Positions 1-5,144 of a stretch of 6,947 bases of DNA are shown here, in pieces. The translations under genes were made by a program, and so were the position numbers. The notes under the pieces were generated by a model. The model did no database searches. It was not told where the DNA came from and saw nothing but the letters and a program-made list of their open reading frames with translations. Each line of letters opens with the position of its first letter. Within the stretch, counting starts at the first letter, position 1. The stretch is from Anaerolineales bacterium. Lineage in GTDB: Bacteria > Chloroflexota > Anaerolineae > Anaerolineales > Villigracilaceae. The DNA lies in the NCBI GenBank assembly GCA_025938055.1, contig JAICQC010000252.1, positions 1 to 6,947 of the forward strand. Direction: 5' to 3'.

Positions 1-829
1 GATGGCTCCAGATGGCGTCGGTGCCCTGTGCGCCGCCGCCGGTCTCCTCACCTTCACCGGCATGGACAGACTGGAAGTGATCGATGTAGCCATCGGGTTC
101 GTCGAAGTTGCCATCGCCGTCATAATCGTAGCGATCCCACACATCAAACGAAGCCAGGTAGGCATTGATATCTGCAGCTGACATTCCATTCGCGATTTGG
201 GCGTTGTACCAGGCATCAATCGAGTGATTGACGAAAACCCAGGTCTGGGCACAAACGATGCCGCCGCAGTAGTTCCTTCCGTAGGCAGCCGCATTCCAAG
301 GAACCTCTACCCAGTCGGTTACATCGCCGTTGACGGTGTAACGATTGGATGACTGCTCGATATAGAAATTGCGCATGGAAACATCACCAGGCGCCTCAGA
401 GAAAAGCAGATCCTCGTAGTAGGCTTCCGTGAAATCAGATGTCCAGATCGTTGTGTTATCTACACTGCGATCCGGCTCAGGGATCTCGTTATGCAAGGGA
501 CCCGTATAGCTGGTACCAAAGAAAGGATCTACTGCACCAAATTCTCCAAGCACGGTCCAGATGGAATCTTCACCCTGGCGCTCAAGCTCAACAAACTGCC
601 CATGCGCCACTTCAGCGACCGGCCCATCTACCTTACCGCTCACCTTGGCTTCAAATCCTTTTGCTTGTAATTGTTTCTGCATATCACCCAGCGGGTGGCT
701 GGGGTTGTCGTTATCGGCCCCTATATTAATAAGTTCATCAGCAGCGTTGGGCGCTGCGCCCGCCATGGGCACCACGGCAATGACCAGCATTAAAACGATC
801 AATAACGTGCTAAACCACTTTGCTTTCAT
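1..829 (-). CDS. Secreted M6 (immune inhibitor A-like) metallopeptidase, N-terminal part
   Basis: The gene runs off the left edge; 276 codons are visible. Residues 1-25 form a signal peptide (MKAKWF, a hydrophobic core, then AGA before APN), so the product is exported. A propeptide-like stretch follows. From about residue 150 the sequence has features typical of M6 peptidases: MRNFYIEQSS, then NGDVTDW, then a Ca-binding-like segment DYDGDGNFDEPDGYID (235-250) and HAGEGEE (256-262). In this family the zinc motif HExxH lies further on, here outside the window, so catalytic competence cannot be judged. Known members degrade extracellular proteins. The ATG at 829 has AGGAG 9 bases upstream (839-843). 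A structured leader with a probable c-di-GMP riboswitch and terminator (917-1037) lies upstream and should control transcription into this gene. The family call is from recalled motifs, not a search. Confidence 0.88.
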   Translation of the reverse strand, partial: MKAKWFSTLLIVLMLVIAVVPMAGAAPNAADELINIGADNDNPSHPLGDMQKQLQAKGFEAKVSGKVDGPVAEVAHGQFVELERQGEDSIWTVLGEFGAVDPFFGTSYTGPLHNEIPEPDRSVDNTTIWTSDFTEAYYEDLLFSEAPGDVSMRNFYIEQSSNRYTVNGDVTDWVEVPWNAAAYGRNYCGGIVCAQTWVFVNHSIDAWYNAQIANGMSAADINAYLASFDVWDRYDYDGDGNFDEPDGYIDHFQSVHAGEGEETGGGAQGTDAIWSH

Positions 830-838
830 GCACTATAT

Positions 839-843
839 CTCCT
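839..843 (-). promoter_or_regulatory. Ribosome binding site of the M6 peptidase gene
   Basis: On the minus strand AGGAG is followed by 9 bases and the ATG at 829. It fixes the start in front of the signal peptide. A stronger AAGGAGG at 908-914 is about 80 bases too far upstream to serve this ATG. Confidence 0.75.
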
Positions 844-916
844 CTTATAGTCTTGAATTATGTCTTGCTATTAAATTGAAAATTTGCTGGGATTTGGGAA
901 GGCGTCACCTCCTTAA

Positions 917-947
917 GGAAAAACCGCCGAAAAAAAAGCTCGGCGGT
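917..947 (-). terminator. Intrinsic terminator, expression platform of riboswitch 1
   Basis: On the minus strand ACCGCCGA (947-940) and TCGGCGGT (930-923) form a perfect 8-bp stem with a 9-base loop, followed by a short T-run and CC. The 5' arm is the 3' part of the riboswitch aptamer, so the folded aptamer and the terminator compete. Ligand binding would then prevent termination and let transcription reach the M6 peptidase gene. Confidence 0.8.
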
Positions 948-1037
948 CTGGCGGTCTGTCTGGCTGTACGCATCAACCCGGCAGATCCATGACTTTGCGT
1001 CCCCGTCTCACGGCGGGTTTGCCTTATCGAAACCTCT
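934..1037 (-). ncRNA. Cyclic-di-GMP class I (GEMM-I) riboswitch, copy 1
   Basis: Read on the minus strand, this leader contains the hallmarks of GEMM-I aptamers in order: GGCAAACC, a GC stem capped by the GNRA tetraloop GTGA (CCGCCGTGAGACGG), then GGGACGCAAAG, a second hairpin arm starting ATGGATCTG, and a 3' end reading CAGACCGCCGA. GGC before the first hairpin can pair with GTC after it. A weak closing helix is possible between AGAGG (1037-1033) and CTTTT (938-934). The 3' end overlaps a terminator. The downstream gene is a secreted M6 peptidase. The family is known to sense cyclic dinucleotides, mainly c-di-GMP, with some variants preferring cGAMP. Assignment is by recalled consensus; an Rfam RF01051 covariance search would settle it. 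Confidence 0.8.
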
Positions 1038-1053
1038 GAAGTTGATAGACTTC
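1038..1053 (-). other. 5'-end hairpin of the riboswitch 1 transcript
   Basis: GAAGT and ACTTC form a 5-bp stem with a 6-base loop, starting close to the predicted transcription start (about 1055) and ending where the aptamer begins. It may protect the 5' end of the mRNA. The second riboswitch copy has no equivalent. Confidence 0.4.
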
Positions 1054-1061
1054 GTCTTAAT

Positions 1062-1088
1062 ATTATATTAGTTCTCTTAAAATTTCAA
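1062..1088 (-). promoter_or_regulatory. Promoter of riboswitch 1 / M6 peptidase unit
   Basis: On the minus strand a perfect TATAAT (1067-1062) lies 15 bases downstream of TTGAAA (1088-1083). The spacer is short, so the -35 assignment is less sure than the -10. The predicted start at about 1055 is just ahead of the leader hairpin and aptamer, which supports the call. Confidence 0.6.
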
Positions 1089-1137
1089 GGTTAATGTAAC
1101 CTTTTGAGTACAAAGGATCTTTCAGCTTCATGTTCTC

Positions 1138-1166
1138 CAACGAACGATTCAGAAATGGATTCGTTG
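1138..1166. repeat. Inverted repeat upstream of the lipoprotein gene
   Basis: CAACGAA (1138-1144) and TTCGTTG (1160-1166) are perfect 7-base arms separated by 15 bases. The repeat lies between the minus-strand riboswitch promoter and the plus-strand lipoprotein start, so it could be an operator or an mRNA hairpin. The arms are short and chance is possible. Confidence 0.3.
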
Positions 1167-1221
1167 TAGTGATAGGAACTTTTCACGGTCCCCAGCGTCT
1201 TGAGATTCGACGGAGTATGAT

Positions 1222-1713
1222 ATGAGATCTATATGGATGATTTTACTGATAGTATTCCTGGTGACAGCGCTCGCAGCTTGCCAGCCGAACGAGGGCACAG
1301 CGTTGGTCCCGGAGACGGGCGCCACCGAATCCACGGACTCTACGTCAACCCCGGAGGACATCCCATTGCCGACCTCGCTCCCCGAGGACAGTGCAACAAG
1401 CAGTGCTGATCCCTCACCAACCCCAGAGGCTACCAACATGACACCTGCCCTTCCTCCCGATGAATCTGCTCAAAAGATGGTTGCGCTGGTCACAGAGCAT
1501 CTCGCCCAGCGATTAAATGTTCCGGCTGACCAGATCGTGCTTGCAGATGTGAAACCCGTGGTGTGGCGGGACGCAGGCTTGGGCTGTCCCAAGCCCGGTG
1601 TGGACTATATTCAGATGGAAACCCCCGGCTATACGATTGTGCTGGAGGCAGAGGGTGAAACGTACAGCTATCACACCGATGAATCCCGGCGTTTTGTCCT
1701 GTGTAATACGTAA
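1222..1713 (+). CDS. Small lipoprotein with Ser/Thr/Pro linker and conserved C-terminal domain
   Basis: The 163-residue product starts with a lipoprotein signal peptide: a hydrophobic core (6-17) and lipobox LAAC with the lipidation cysteine at 20. Residues 21-80 are a low-complexity linker rich in Ser, Thr, Pro, Glu and Asp, typical of surface lipoproteins that hold a domain away from the membrane. Residues 81-163 form a compact domain: an amphipathic helix (ALVTEHLAQRLNV), then KPVVWRDAGLGCPKPG, a strand-rich part (TPGYTIVLEAEGETYSYHT) and a final FVLC. Cys122 and Cys161 could form a disulfide. I recall domains of this pattern in uncharacterised exported proteins, but its function is unknown to me. 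The ATG is chosen because GGAG (1212-1215) lies 6 bases upstream and the signal peptide begins there. The gene converges on the metzincin gene. Confidence 0.85.
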   Translation: MRSIWMILLIVFLVTALAACQPNEGTALVPETGATESTDSTSTPEDIPLPTSLPEDSATSSADPSPTPEATNMTPALPPDESAQKMVALVTEHLAQRLNVPADQIVLADVKPVVWRDAGLGCPKPGVDYIQMETPGYTIVLEAEGETYSYHTDESRRFVLCNT

Positions 1714-1760
1714 AGATAATCTTTCATCACACATCTCAGAGAGACTCTGGAATTTCAAAA

Positions 1761-1800
1761 GAAAGCACCTCATGCAGTCGCATGAGGTGCTTTCTTCTTT
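1761..1800. terminator. Bidirectional intrinsic terminator between convergent genes
   Basis: A perfect 15-bp stem (1761-1775 with 1780-1794) closes a 4-base loop AGTC. The plus-strand 3' side continues TTCTTT; the minus-strand 3' side continues TTTTG. It can end both the lipoprotein transcript from the left and the metzincin transcript, whose stop is at 1821-1823, from the right. Confidence 0.92.
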
Positions 1801-1820
1801 ATTCTTCAGTGAATATGAAA

Positions 1821-3677
1821 TTAGTTATCCGGGAAGCGGATGGGATCGCCTTCGTGCTGCGGGATTGTAACCGGGGCTACGAACAGCTTCGCCTCGGCTG
1901 TCGGGTCGATGCCAAGTATGCTGGCGGCTTCGAGGAGAACCAGATAGGCTTCACGCGCCTTCGTGACGGCACCAAGATATCTCCAGTCCCTGAAACGCTT
2001 GAGCGCCTCGGTGGCGAGATTCTCGGCACGGTTGAGGCGGTTCTTGACTTTGTTGGCGTCGGGGTGCGCCTGGATCTCCGCCAGCAGGGCGTTCGACCAG
2101 TTCAGGTAGCCCGCTGTTTCCCAGCGGTACATGTTGTCCTCATCGAATTCGCTGAAGGTGTTACTGACAGCCAGATAACTCATGAGGGTATCACTCTCAT
2201 CGCCGGACCAGGCAAAGTAGAACTCGTCCGCCGGACCGTAGTCTAGCCCCAGCTCCGAGTCATAGCCGTCGTGCGGGTGAGACATTCCAAAGTGGTGACC
2301 ACCTTCATGGACAGTAGTGGAGCTGAAGCCGTAGCCCAGTTCGCGATATTCGGCAGAATCGAACTCAAACACGTAAGTCTGGGTGCCGTCGATCCAGTTA
2401 TCATCGGCAAAGCCCAGCAAACCAAACTGATCGCCTAGCCGTGCTTCGGTGGTGTTGAAGGCATAGATACCGGCAACGTAGTCGGTTGCATCGTAGGCAG
2501 GGATGTACTGGTCGCGGTTCGCGTCGAAGTAGCAGAACAACTGGGCAAAAGGATCGCCAAAGGCATTCCAGCAGTCATCCTCTTGCAGGACGCCTGCAAA
2601 GATCCGAAGGGCGCGCCGGGCTCCCTTATCAATGGGATCGATGTCAACCAGATTCGTCTCCCAGTTGTAATAAGGCTGGAAGCTGGAGAACTCACCCTGC
2701 ACATAGTCCAGATTGATCCAGTCTGTGCCCTGGCTGTTCTCATCGTCCTCGAACATGGTAATGTGGACCACCCGGTCGCCACCCAGACCCGGCGCGGTGA
2801 CCAGCGGATCATAGAGCGGCGAGGTGGTGAAGAGCAGGTTGATAGCTACGAAGCGTGTCACCCAGCCGAGGTCCGTGCTGAGGGCTGAAGGGTCGCGATA
2901 ACCGCCTTCCGTGTATTCCCAGATGGGCGGCATGCGATAGTCTTCCACCTCATTTCCATCAAGGTCAGTGACATCCACAACCCAGTTATCCGTCCAGGCT
3001 TCGGGTCCGGCAGAAAGATCATAGAACCACAGGCGGCTGTCGGTGCCGCCCCAGGCGATGATCTTGCGGGTGGGACGGAGTTCTCCGAAGTTGTAGCCGG
3101 TATCCGGGTCGGGCTCATCGGTTTTGGTGTATACATGGAAGTTGAAGTCAGGGCGGCTGTACCAGTTGATAAAGACGACCGTATAGCCCCGTTCCTTTTC
3201 GAAGCGGTTCGCCAGCCATTTCTCCACCGAAGGCGCATCGATGTAGAGCACCGGACCTGTGACATCCAGCACGTTCGATTCCTGATCGTTGTAGCCAAGC
3301 TGGTAGTCAGTAGGGTCGCCCGGAGTCCCAATGCGCGTCAGATACTTGAAGAACTGATCGGTACGTGCTTTGCCTGCAAAGGTAACGTTATATTCAAAGT
3401 TGTACTGCAAGCCCATCTCCCGTCCAGAGAGTCCATAGAACTCCGGATAACGGACGAGTGGGCTATACGTGGCGGGTAATTCATTGAGCAGGGCTTGTTG
3501 GTCAACTGTGTTGTTGTCATAGCCAATAAAGACGATATTGATCGGAACCTTATGCTCGAATGTCACCTGTTCACCCGGCTTCAGGGTCTTCTGCAGATCC
3601 TTGGCAGAGGCAGGGCTGACGAGCACCAGGGACATCACAAGCACGATATTTAATAGGACAAAGAGTCTTTTCTTCAT
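1821..3677 (-). CDS. Secreted metzincin-type zinc metalloprotease
   Basis: The 618-residue product begins with a signal peptide (MKKRLFVLL, hydrophobic core, PASA before KDLQ). The zinc motif HEGGHHFGMSH spans 457-467, a full HExxHxxGxxH with ligands His457, His461 and His467 and catalytic Glu458. A Met-turn TLMSY follows with Met499, 32 residues later, as in metzincins. The roughly 430 residues before the motif carry NIVFIGYD near the start and many aromatic and acidic residues. The last roughly 90 residues are helical and charged (NRLNRAENLATEALKRF and on), without a recognisable sorting signal. I cannot place it in a named peptidase family. The reading frame is open 45 codons further upstream, but GGAG (3685-3688) at 7 bases and the signal peptide point to the ATG at 3677. 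A long leader with a c-di-GMP-type riboswitch precedes it. Confidence 0.9.
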   Translation of the reverse strand: MKKRLFVLLNIVLVMSLVLVSPASAKDLQKTLKPGEQVTFEHKVPINIVFIGYDNNTVDQQALLNELPATYSPLVRYPEFYGLSGREMGLQYNFEYNVTFAGKARTDQFFKYLTRIGTPGDPTDYQLGYNDQESNVLDVTGPVLYIDAPSVEKWLANRFEKERGYTVVFINWYSRPDFNFHVYTKTDEPDPDTGYNFGELRPTRKIIAWGGTDSRLWFYDLSAGPEAWTDNWVVDVTDLDGNEVEDYRMPPIWEYTEGGYRDPSALSTDLGWVTRFVAINLLFTTSPLYDPLVTAPGLGGDRVVHITMFEDDENSQGTDWINLDYVQGEFSSFQPYYNWETNLVDIDPIDKGARRALRIFAGVLQEDDCWNAFGDPFAQLFCYFDANRDQYIPAYDATDYVAGIYAFNTTEARLGDQFGLLGFADDNWIDGTQTYVFEFDSAEYRELGYGFSSTTVHEGGHHFGMSHPHDGYDSELGLDYGPADEFYFAWSGDESDTLMSYLAVSNTFSEFDEDNMYRWETAGYLNWSNALLAEIQAHPDANKVKNRLNRAENLATEALKRFRDWRYLGAVTKAREAYLVLLEAASILGIDPTAEAKLFVAPVTIPQHEGDPIRFPDN

Positions 3678-3684
3678 TACAAGT

Positions 3685-3688
3685 CTCC
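3685..3688 (-). promoter_or_regulatory. Ribosome binding site deciding the metzincin start
   Basis: GGAG on the minus strand is 7 bases before the ATG at 3677. It supports the signal-peptide start over the longer open frame that extends to about 3812. Confidence 0.7.
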
Positions 3689-3755
3689 GTGAATGGGTCT
3701 GAAAAACTGATGAAACTGACCACCCGTTACAGACATACGGGAAGCCAATTGCTCT

Positions 3756-3784
3756 GATGTAGATCTGTGTATTTGGTTTGTCAA
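3756..3784 (-). promoter_or_regulatory. Possible internal promoter for the metzincin gene
   Basis: A perfect TTGACA (3784-3779) is followed after 17 bases by TACATC (3761-3756), a weak -10. Transcription would start near 3749, about 70 bases before the ATG and downstream of the riboswitch, bypassing it. The -10 matches only three of six consensus bases. Confidence 0.3.
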
Positions 3785-3821
3785 TCACAGGGAATTCACC
3801 ACCTCTTATCACCTGTGTTGT

Positions 3822-3862
3822 TCACGAAAACCACTTAAGGGCTTCACGTACAATGTTCTCCT
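3822..3862 (-). pseudogene. Probable remnant of an M6-peptidase gene start in the metzincin leader
   Basis: On the minus strand AGAGGAGA, about 10 bases, GTGAAG, then AAGTGGTTT closely matches the M6 gene's start (AGAGGAGA, 9 bases, ATGAAAGC, AAGTGGTTT). Small insertions break the frame: from the GTG only about a dozen codons are open, and the frame that reads KWFS stops immediately after it. It sits at a similar distance below riboswitch 2 as the real M6 start below riboswitch 1, as expected if the whole control cassette was duplicated and the gene start decayed. It could instead be a leader-peptide start, or chance. Confidence 0.4.
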
Positions 3863-3943
3863 CTATGGTTTTGGCGGGGCAAATAATGTCACCGATAAAA
3901 GATTTGAATACAGTTTTGTATTGGAGACGTGGCACCTCCTTAA

Positions 3944-3970
3944 ATAAAAAATGCCGAAATAAGCTTCGGC
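3944..3970 (-). terminator. Intrinsic terminator, expression platform of riboswitch 2
   Basis: On the minus strand GCCGAA (3970-3965) pairs with TTCGGC (3958-3953) around a 6-base loop, followed by ATTTTTTATTT. As in copy 1, the 5' arm is part of the aptamer's 3' end, so the bound aptamer should exclude the terminator. Confidence 0.75.
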
Positions 3971-4060
3971 GGTCTGGCGATCTGCCAGTCGGTACGCATC
4001 CACAGGCAGACCCATGACTTTGCGCCCCCGTCTCACGGCGGGTTAGCCCTTTCGTGCTTA
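3960..4060 (-). ncRNA. Cyclic-di-GMP class I (GEMM-I) riboswitch, copy 2
   Basis: On the minus strand the order is TAAGCACGAAAGGGC, TAACC, a GC stem with GNRA loop GTGA, GGGGCGCAAAGTC, then an arm GGTCTGCC that pairs perfectly with GGCAGATC, and CCAGACCGCCGAAGC. TAAGC (4060-4056) can pair with GCTTA (3964-3960) as the closing helix. It is a near-duplicate of the copy at 934-1037: a 19-base block from AACCCGCC through ACGGGG is identical, as are GCAAAGTCATGG and GATGCGTAC. Here the 5' part, CACGAAAGGGC, is closer to the family consensus. It lies upstream of the secreted metzincin and should control it by antitermination. An Rfam RF01051 search would confirm it. Confidence 0.82.
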
Positions 4061-4067
4061 CAATATC

Positions 4068-4095
4068 ATTATAGTAACCTTTCAGAAAAAAGCAA
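4068..4095 (-). promoter_or_regulatory. Promoter of riboswitch 2 / metzincin unit
   Basis: On the minus strand a perfect TATAAT (4073-4068) lies 16 bases downstream of TTGCTT (4095-4090). The predicted start, about 4061, coincides with the first base of the aptamer's closing helix. Confidence 0.72.
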
Positions 4096-4164
4096 TAGGA
4101 AATACCTAAAAGTGATACCCAAGGGGGATATCCTGACCTGGTTTCTTCTCCCAACTGATGGGTT

Positions 4165-4170
4165 TATAAT
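4165..4170 (+). promoter_or_regulatory. -10 box of a probable leaderless M23 gene promoter
   Basis: A perfect TATAAT ends 8 bases before the ATG at 4179, so transcription would begin at or within a base or two of the start codon. No Shine-Dalgarno sequence is present in front of this ATG. The -35 region is weak (TTTCTT at 4142-4147 with a 17-base spacer). Confidence 0.55.
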
Positions 4171-4178
4171 CCTGCCCT

Positions 4179-4892
4179 ATGTCCAGACGTACTATTATGA
4201 TTCTGTTGATCATTGCCACGGCGGTCGTCACTGCAGGAGTAACAGCATACAGGCTGTACCAGCCAAATGCTCCGCGCCTCATTAAGTTCCGCCAATGGAT
4301 GCGGAACCCCGCTGCCCTCCCTGAGTGGAAGCTGGCAGCAGGCTTTCAATGCGGAACTGCCCCCTTTCTTTTTCCGACCGATGGATTCGCGGGTTTCCTG
4401 TGGGGAGACTCGTTCGGATTACGCCACACACACCAGGGCATTGACATCTTTGCCGGGACGGAGCCGGGCATCATTCCGGTCGTCGCTGCGTATGCGGGCT
4501 ATCTCACCCGCTTGCCTGAATGGAAATCTGCGGTGATCGTTCGTGTGCCAGATGACCCTCTCCAGCCTGGGCGGCAGATCTGGCTCTATTACACCCACAT
4601 GGCAGACCAGTTCGGCAATTCATTTATCTCCTCCGAATTCCCAGCTGGCACCTCTGAGAAACTGATCGAAGCGGGAGAATTCCTCGGCTATCAGGGCGAC
4701 TATTCCGGCGATCCCACCAACCCGGTGGGCGTGCATCTACACTTTTCCATCGTCTTCGACGATGGAAGTGGGCGCTTCAAAAACGAGCTGGAAATCAACA
4801 ACACGCTGGACCCTTCACCCTATCTGGAGCTGCCTTTGAACGGATACGAAAACCGCGACCGGGTCCCCATCTGCGGAGCGGGCGTCGAATAA
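4179..4892 (+). CDS. Membrane-anchored M23 family (LytM-type) peptidase
   Basis: The 237-residue product has one N-terminal hydrophobic segment (about 5-24), which serves as a membrane anchor or uncleaved signal, with the rest outside. Residues 75-215 match the M23 fold: HxxxD as HQGID (His85, Asp89), a middle YYTHM (His140) and HxH as HLH (186-188). His85, Asp89 and His188 are the expected zinc ligands. The family cuts peptide cross-links in peptidoglycan or acts as a regulator of such enzymes; the full ligand set suggests an active enzyme. Two cysteines (58 and 232) could pair outside the cell. The ATG is supported by a TATAAT box immediately upstream and by the anchor sequence, not by an RBS. 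The gene is divergent from the riboswitch 2 promoter. Confidence 0.88.
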   Translation: MSRRTIMILLIIATAVVTAGVTAYRLYQPNAPRLIKFRQWMRNPAALPEWKLAAGFQCGTAPFLFPTDGFAGFLWGDSFGLRHTHQGIDIFAGTEPGIIPVVAAYAGYLTRLPEWKSAVIVRVPDDPLQPGRQIWLYYTHMADQFGNSFISSEFPAGTSEKLIEAGEFLGYQGDYSGDPTNPVGVHLHFSIVFDDGSGRFKNELEINNTLDPSPYLELPLNGYENRDRVPICGAGVE

Positions 4893-4929
4893 GAACATTT
4901 TTGAATCCGCTGAATACACTCAAGGGAAA

Positions 4930-4945
4930 GGTGATCTTGATCACC
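4930..4945. promoter_or_regulatory. GTGA-N6-TCAC palindrome, possible Crp/Fnr-type operator
   Basis: GGTGATC, TT, GATCACC is a perfect 16-base palindrome carrying the GTGA-N6-TCAC core that Crp-like regulators bind. It lies in the gap between the M23 gene and the DinB-like gene. It is unlikely to be an intrinsic terminator because no T-run follows. The regulator, if any, is unknown. Confidence 0.4.
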
Positions 4946-4955
4946 GGGTCGTGTG

Positions 4956-5144
4956 ATGCGCGCGCAAGGCGGAGAGTCATCGTTAAATTTAGTAGAACCA
5001 GCCGGCAATAAGAACAACGAGTCCGCGTCCAGCGCCAGCATGAGATGGCTGGATGGTCTCCAGGTGGATTCGGTGCAAAATAACCGGGAGAGAACTGTGG
5101 AGTCGGTTCTGGCTCTGCTTGATCTGCAGACGGAGGAGCGATGA
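4956..5144 (+). CDS. Doubtful small ORF overlapping the DinB-like gene
   Basis: The 62 codons from ATG 4956 (a GTG lies one codon earlier) encode a hydrophilic peptide ending in a possible amphipathic helix (RERTVESVLALLDLQTEER). The stop overlaps the next start as ATGA, an arrangement common in coupled genes. No good ribosome binding site precedes either start, an internal ATG at 5040 is equally possible, and I recognise no family. It may be non-coding leader for the DinB-like gene. Confidence 0.3.
   Translation: MRAQGGESSLNLVEPAGNKNNESASSASMRWLDGLQVDSVQNNRERTVESVLALLDLQTEER

Noticed and set aside
908..914. AAGGAGG as the RBS of a real gene
   Set aside because: No start codon at normal spacing; the true M6 start at 829 has its own AGGAG. 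Kept only as a possible stabiliser.
561..992. Plus-strand open frame of 143 codons across the M6 gene start and its riboswitch
   Set aside because: It lies antisense to a gene with a signal peptide, RBS and family motifs, runs through the terminator and aptamer, and has a composition typical of a shadow frame.
1782..2246. Plus-strand open frame of 154 codons antisense to the metzincin C-terminus
   Set aside because: It starts inside the bidirectional terminator and lies opposite a well-supported coding frame with zinc motif and Met-turn; no RBS or recognisable domain.
3678..3812. 45-codon N-terminal extension of the metzincin frame
   Set aside because: It would place a signal peptide in the interior; the ATG at 3677 has GGAG at 7 bases and a proper signal sequence.
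3822..4154. Minus-strand 110-codon open frame across riboswitch 2
   Set aside because: It spans promoter, aptamer and terminator; its C-terminal KWFS is explained by the decayed M6 start.
4930..4945. Palindrome as an intrinsic terminator of the M23 gene
   Set aside because: The stem is only 6 bp with a 4-base loop and is followed by GGGTCG, with no T-run.
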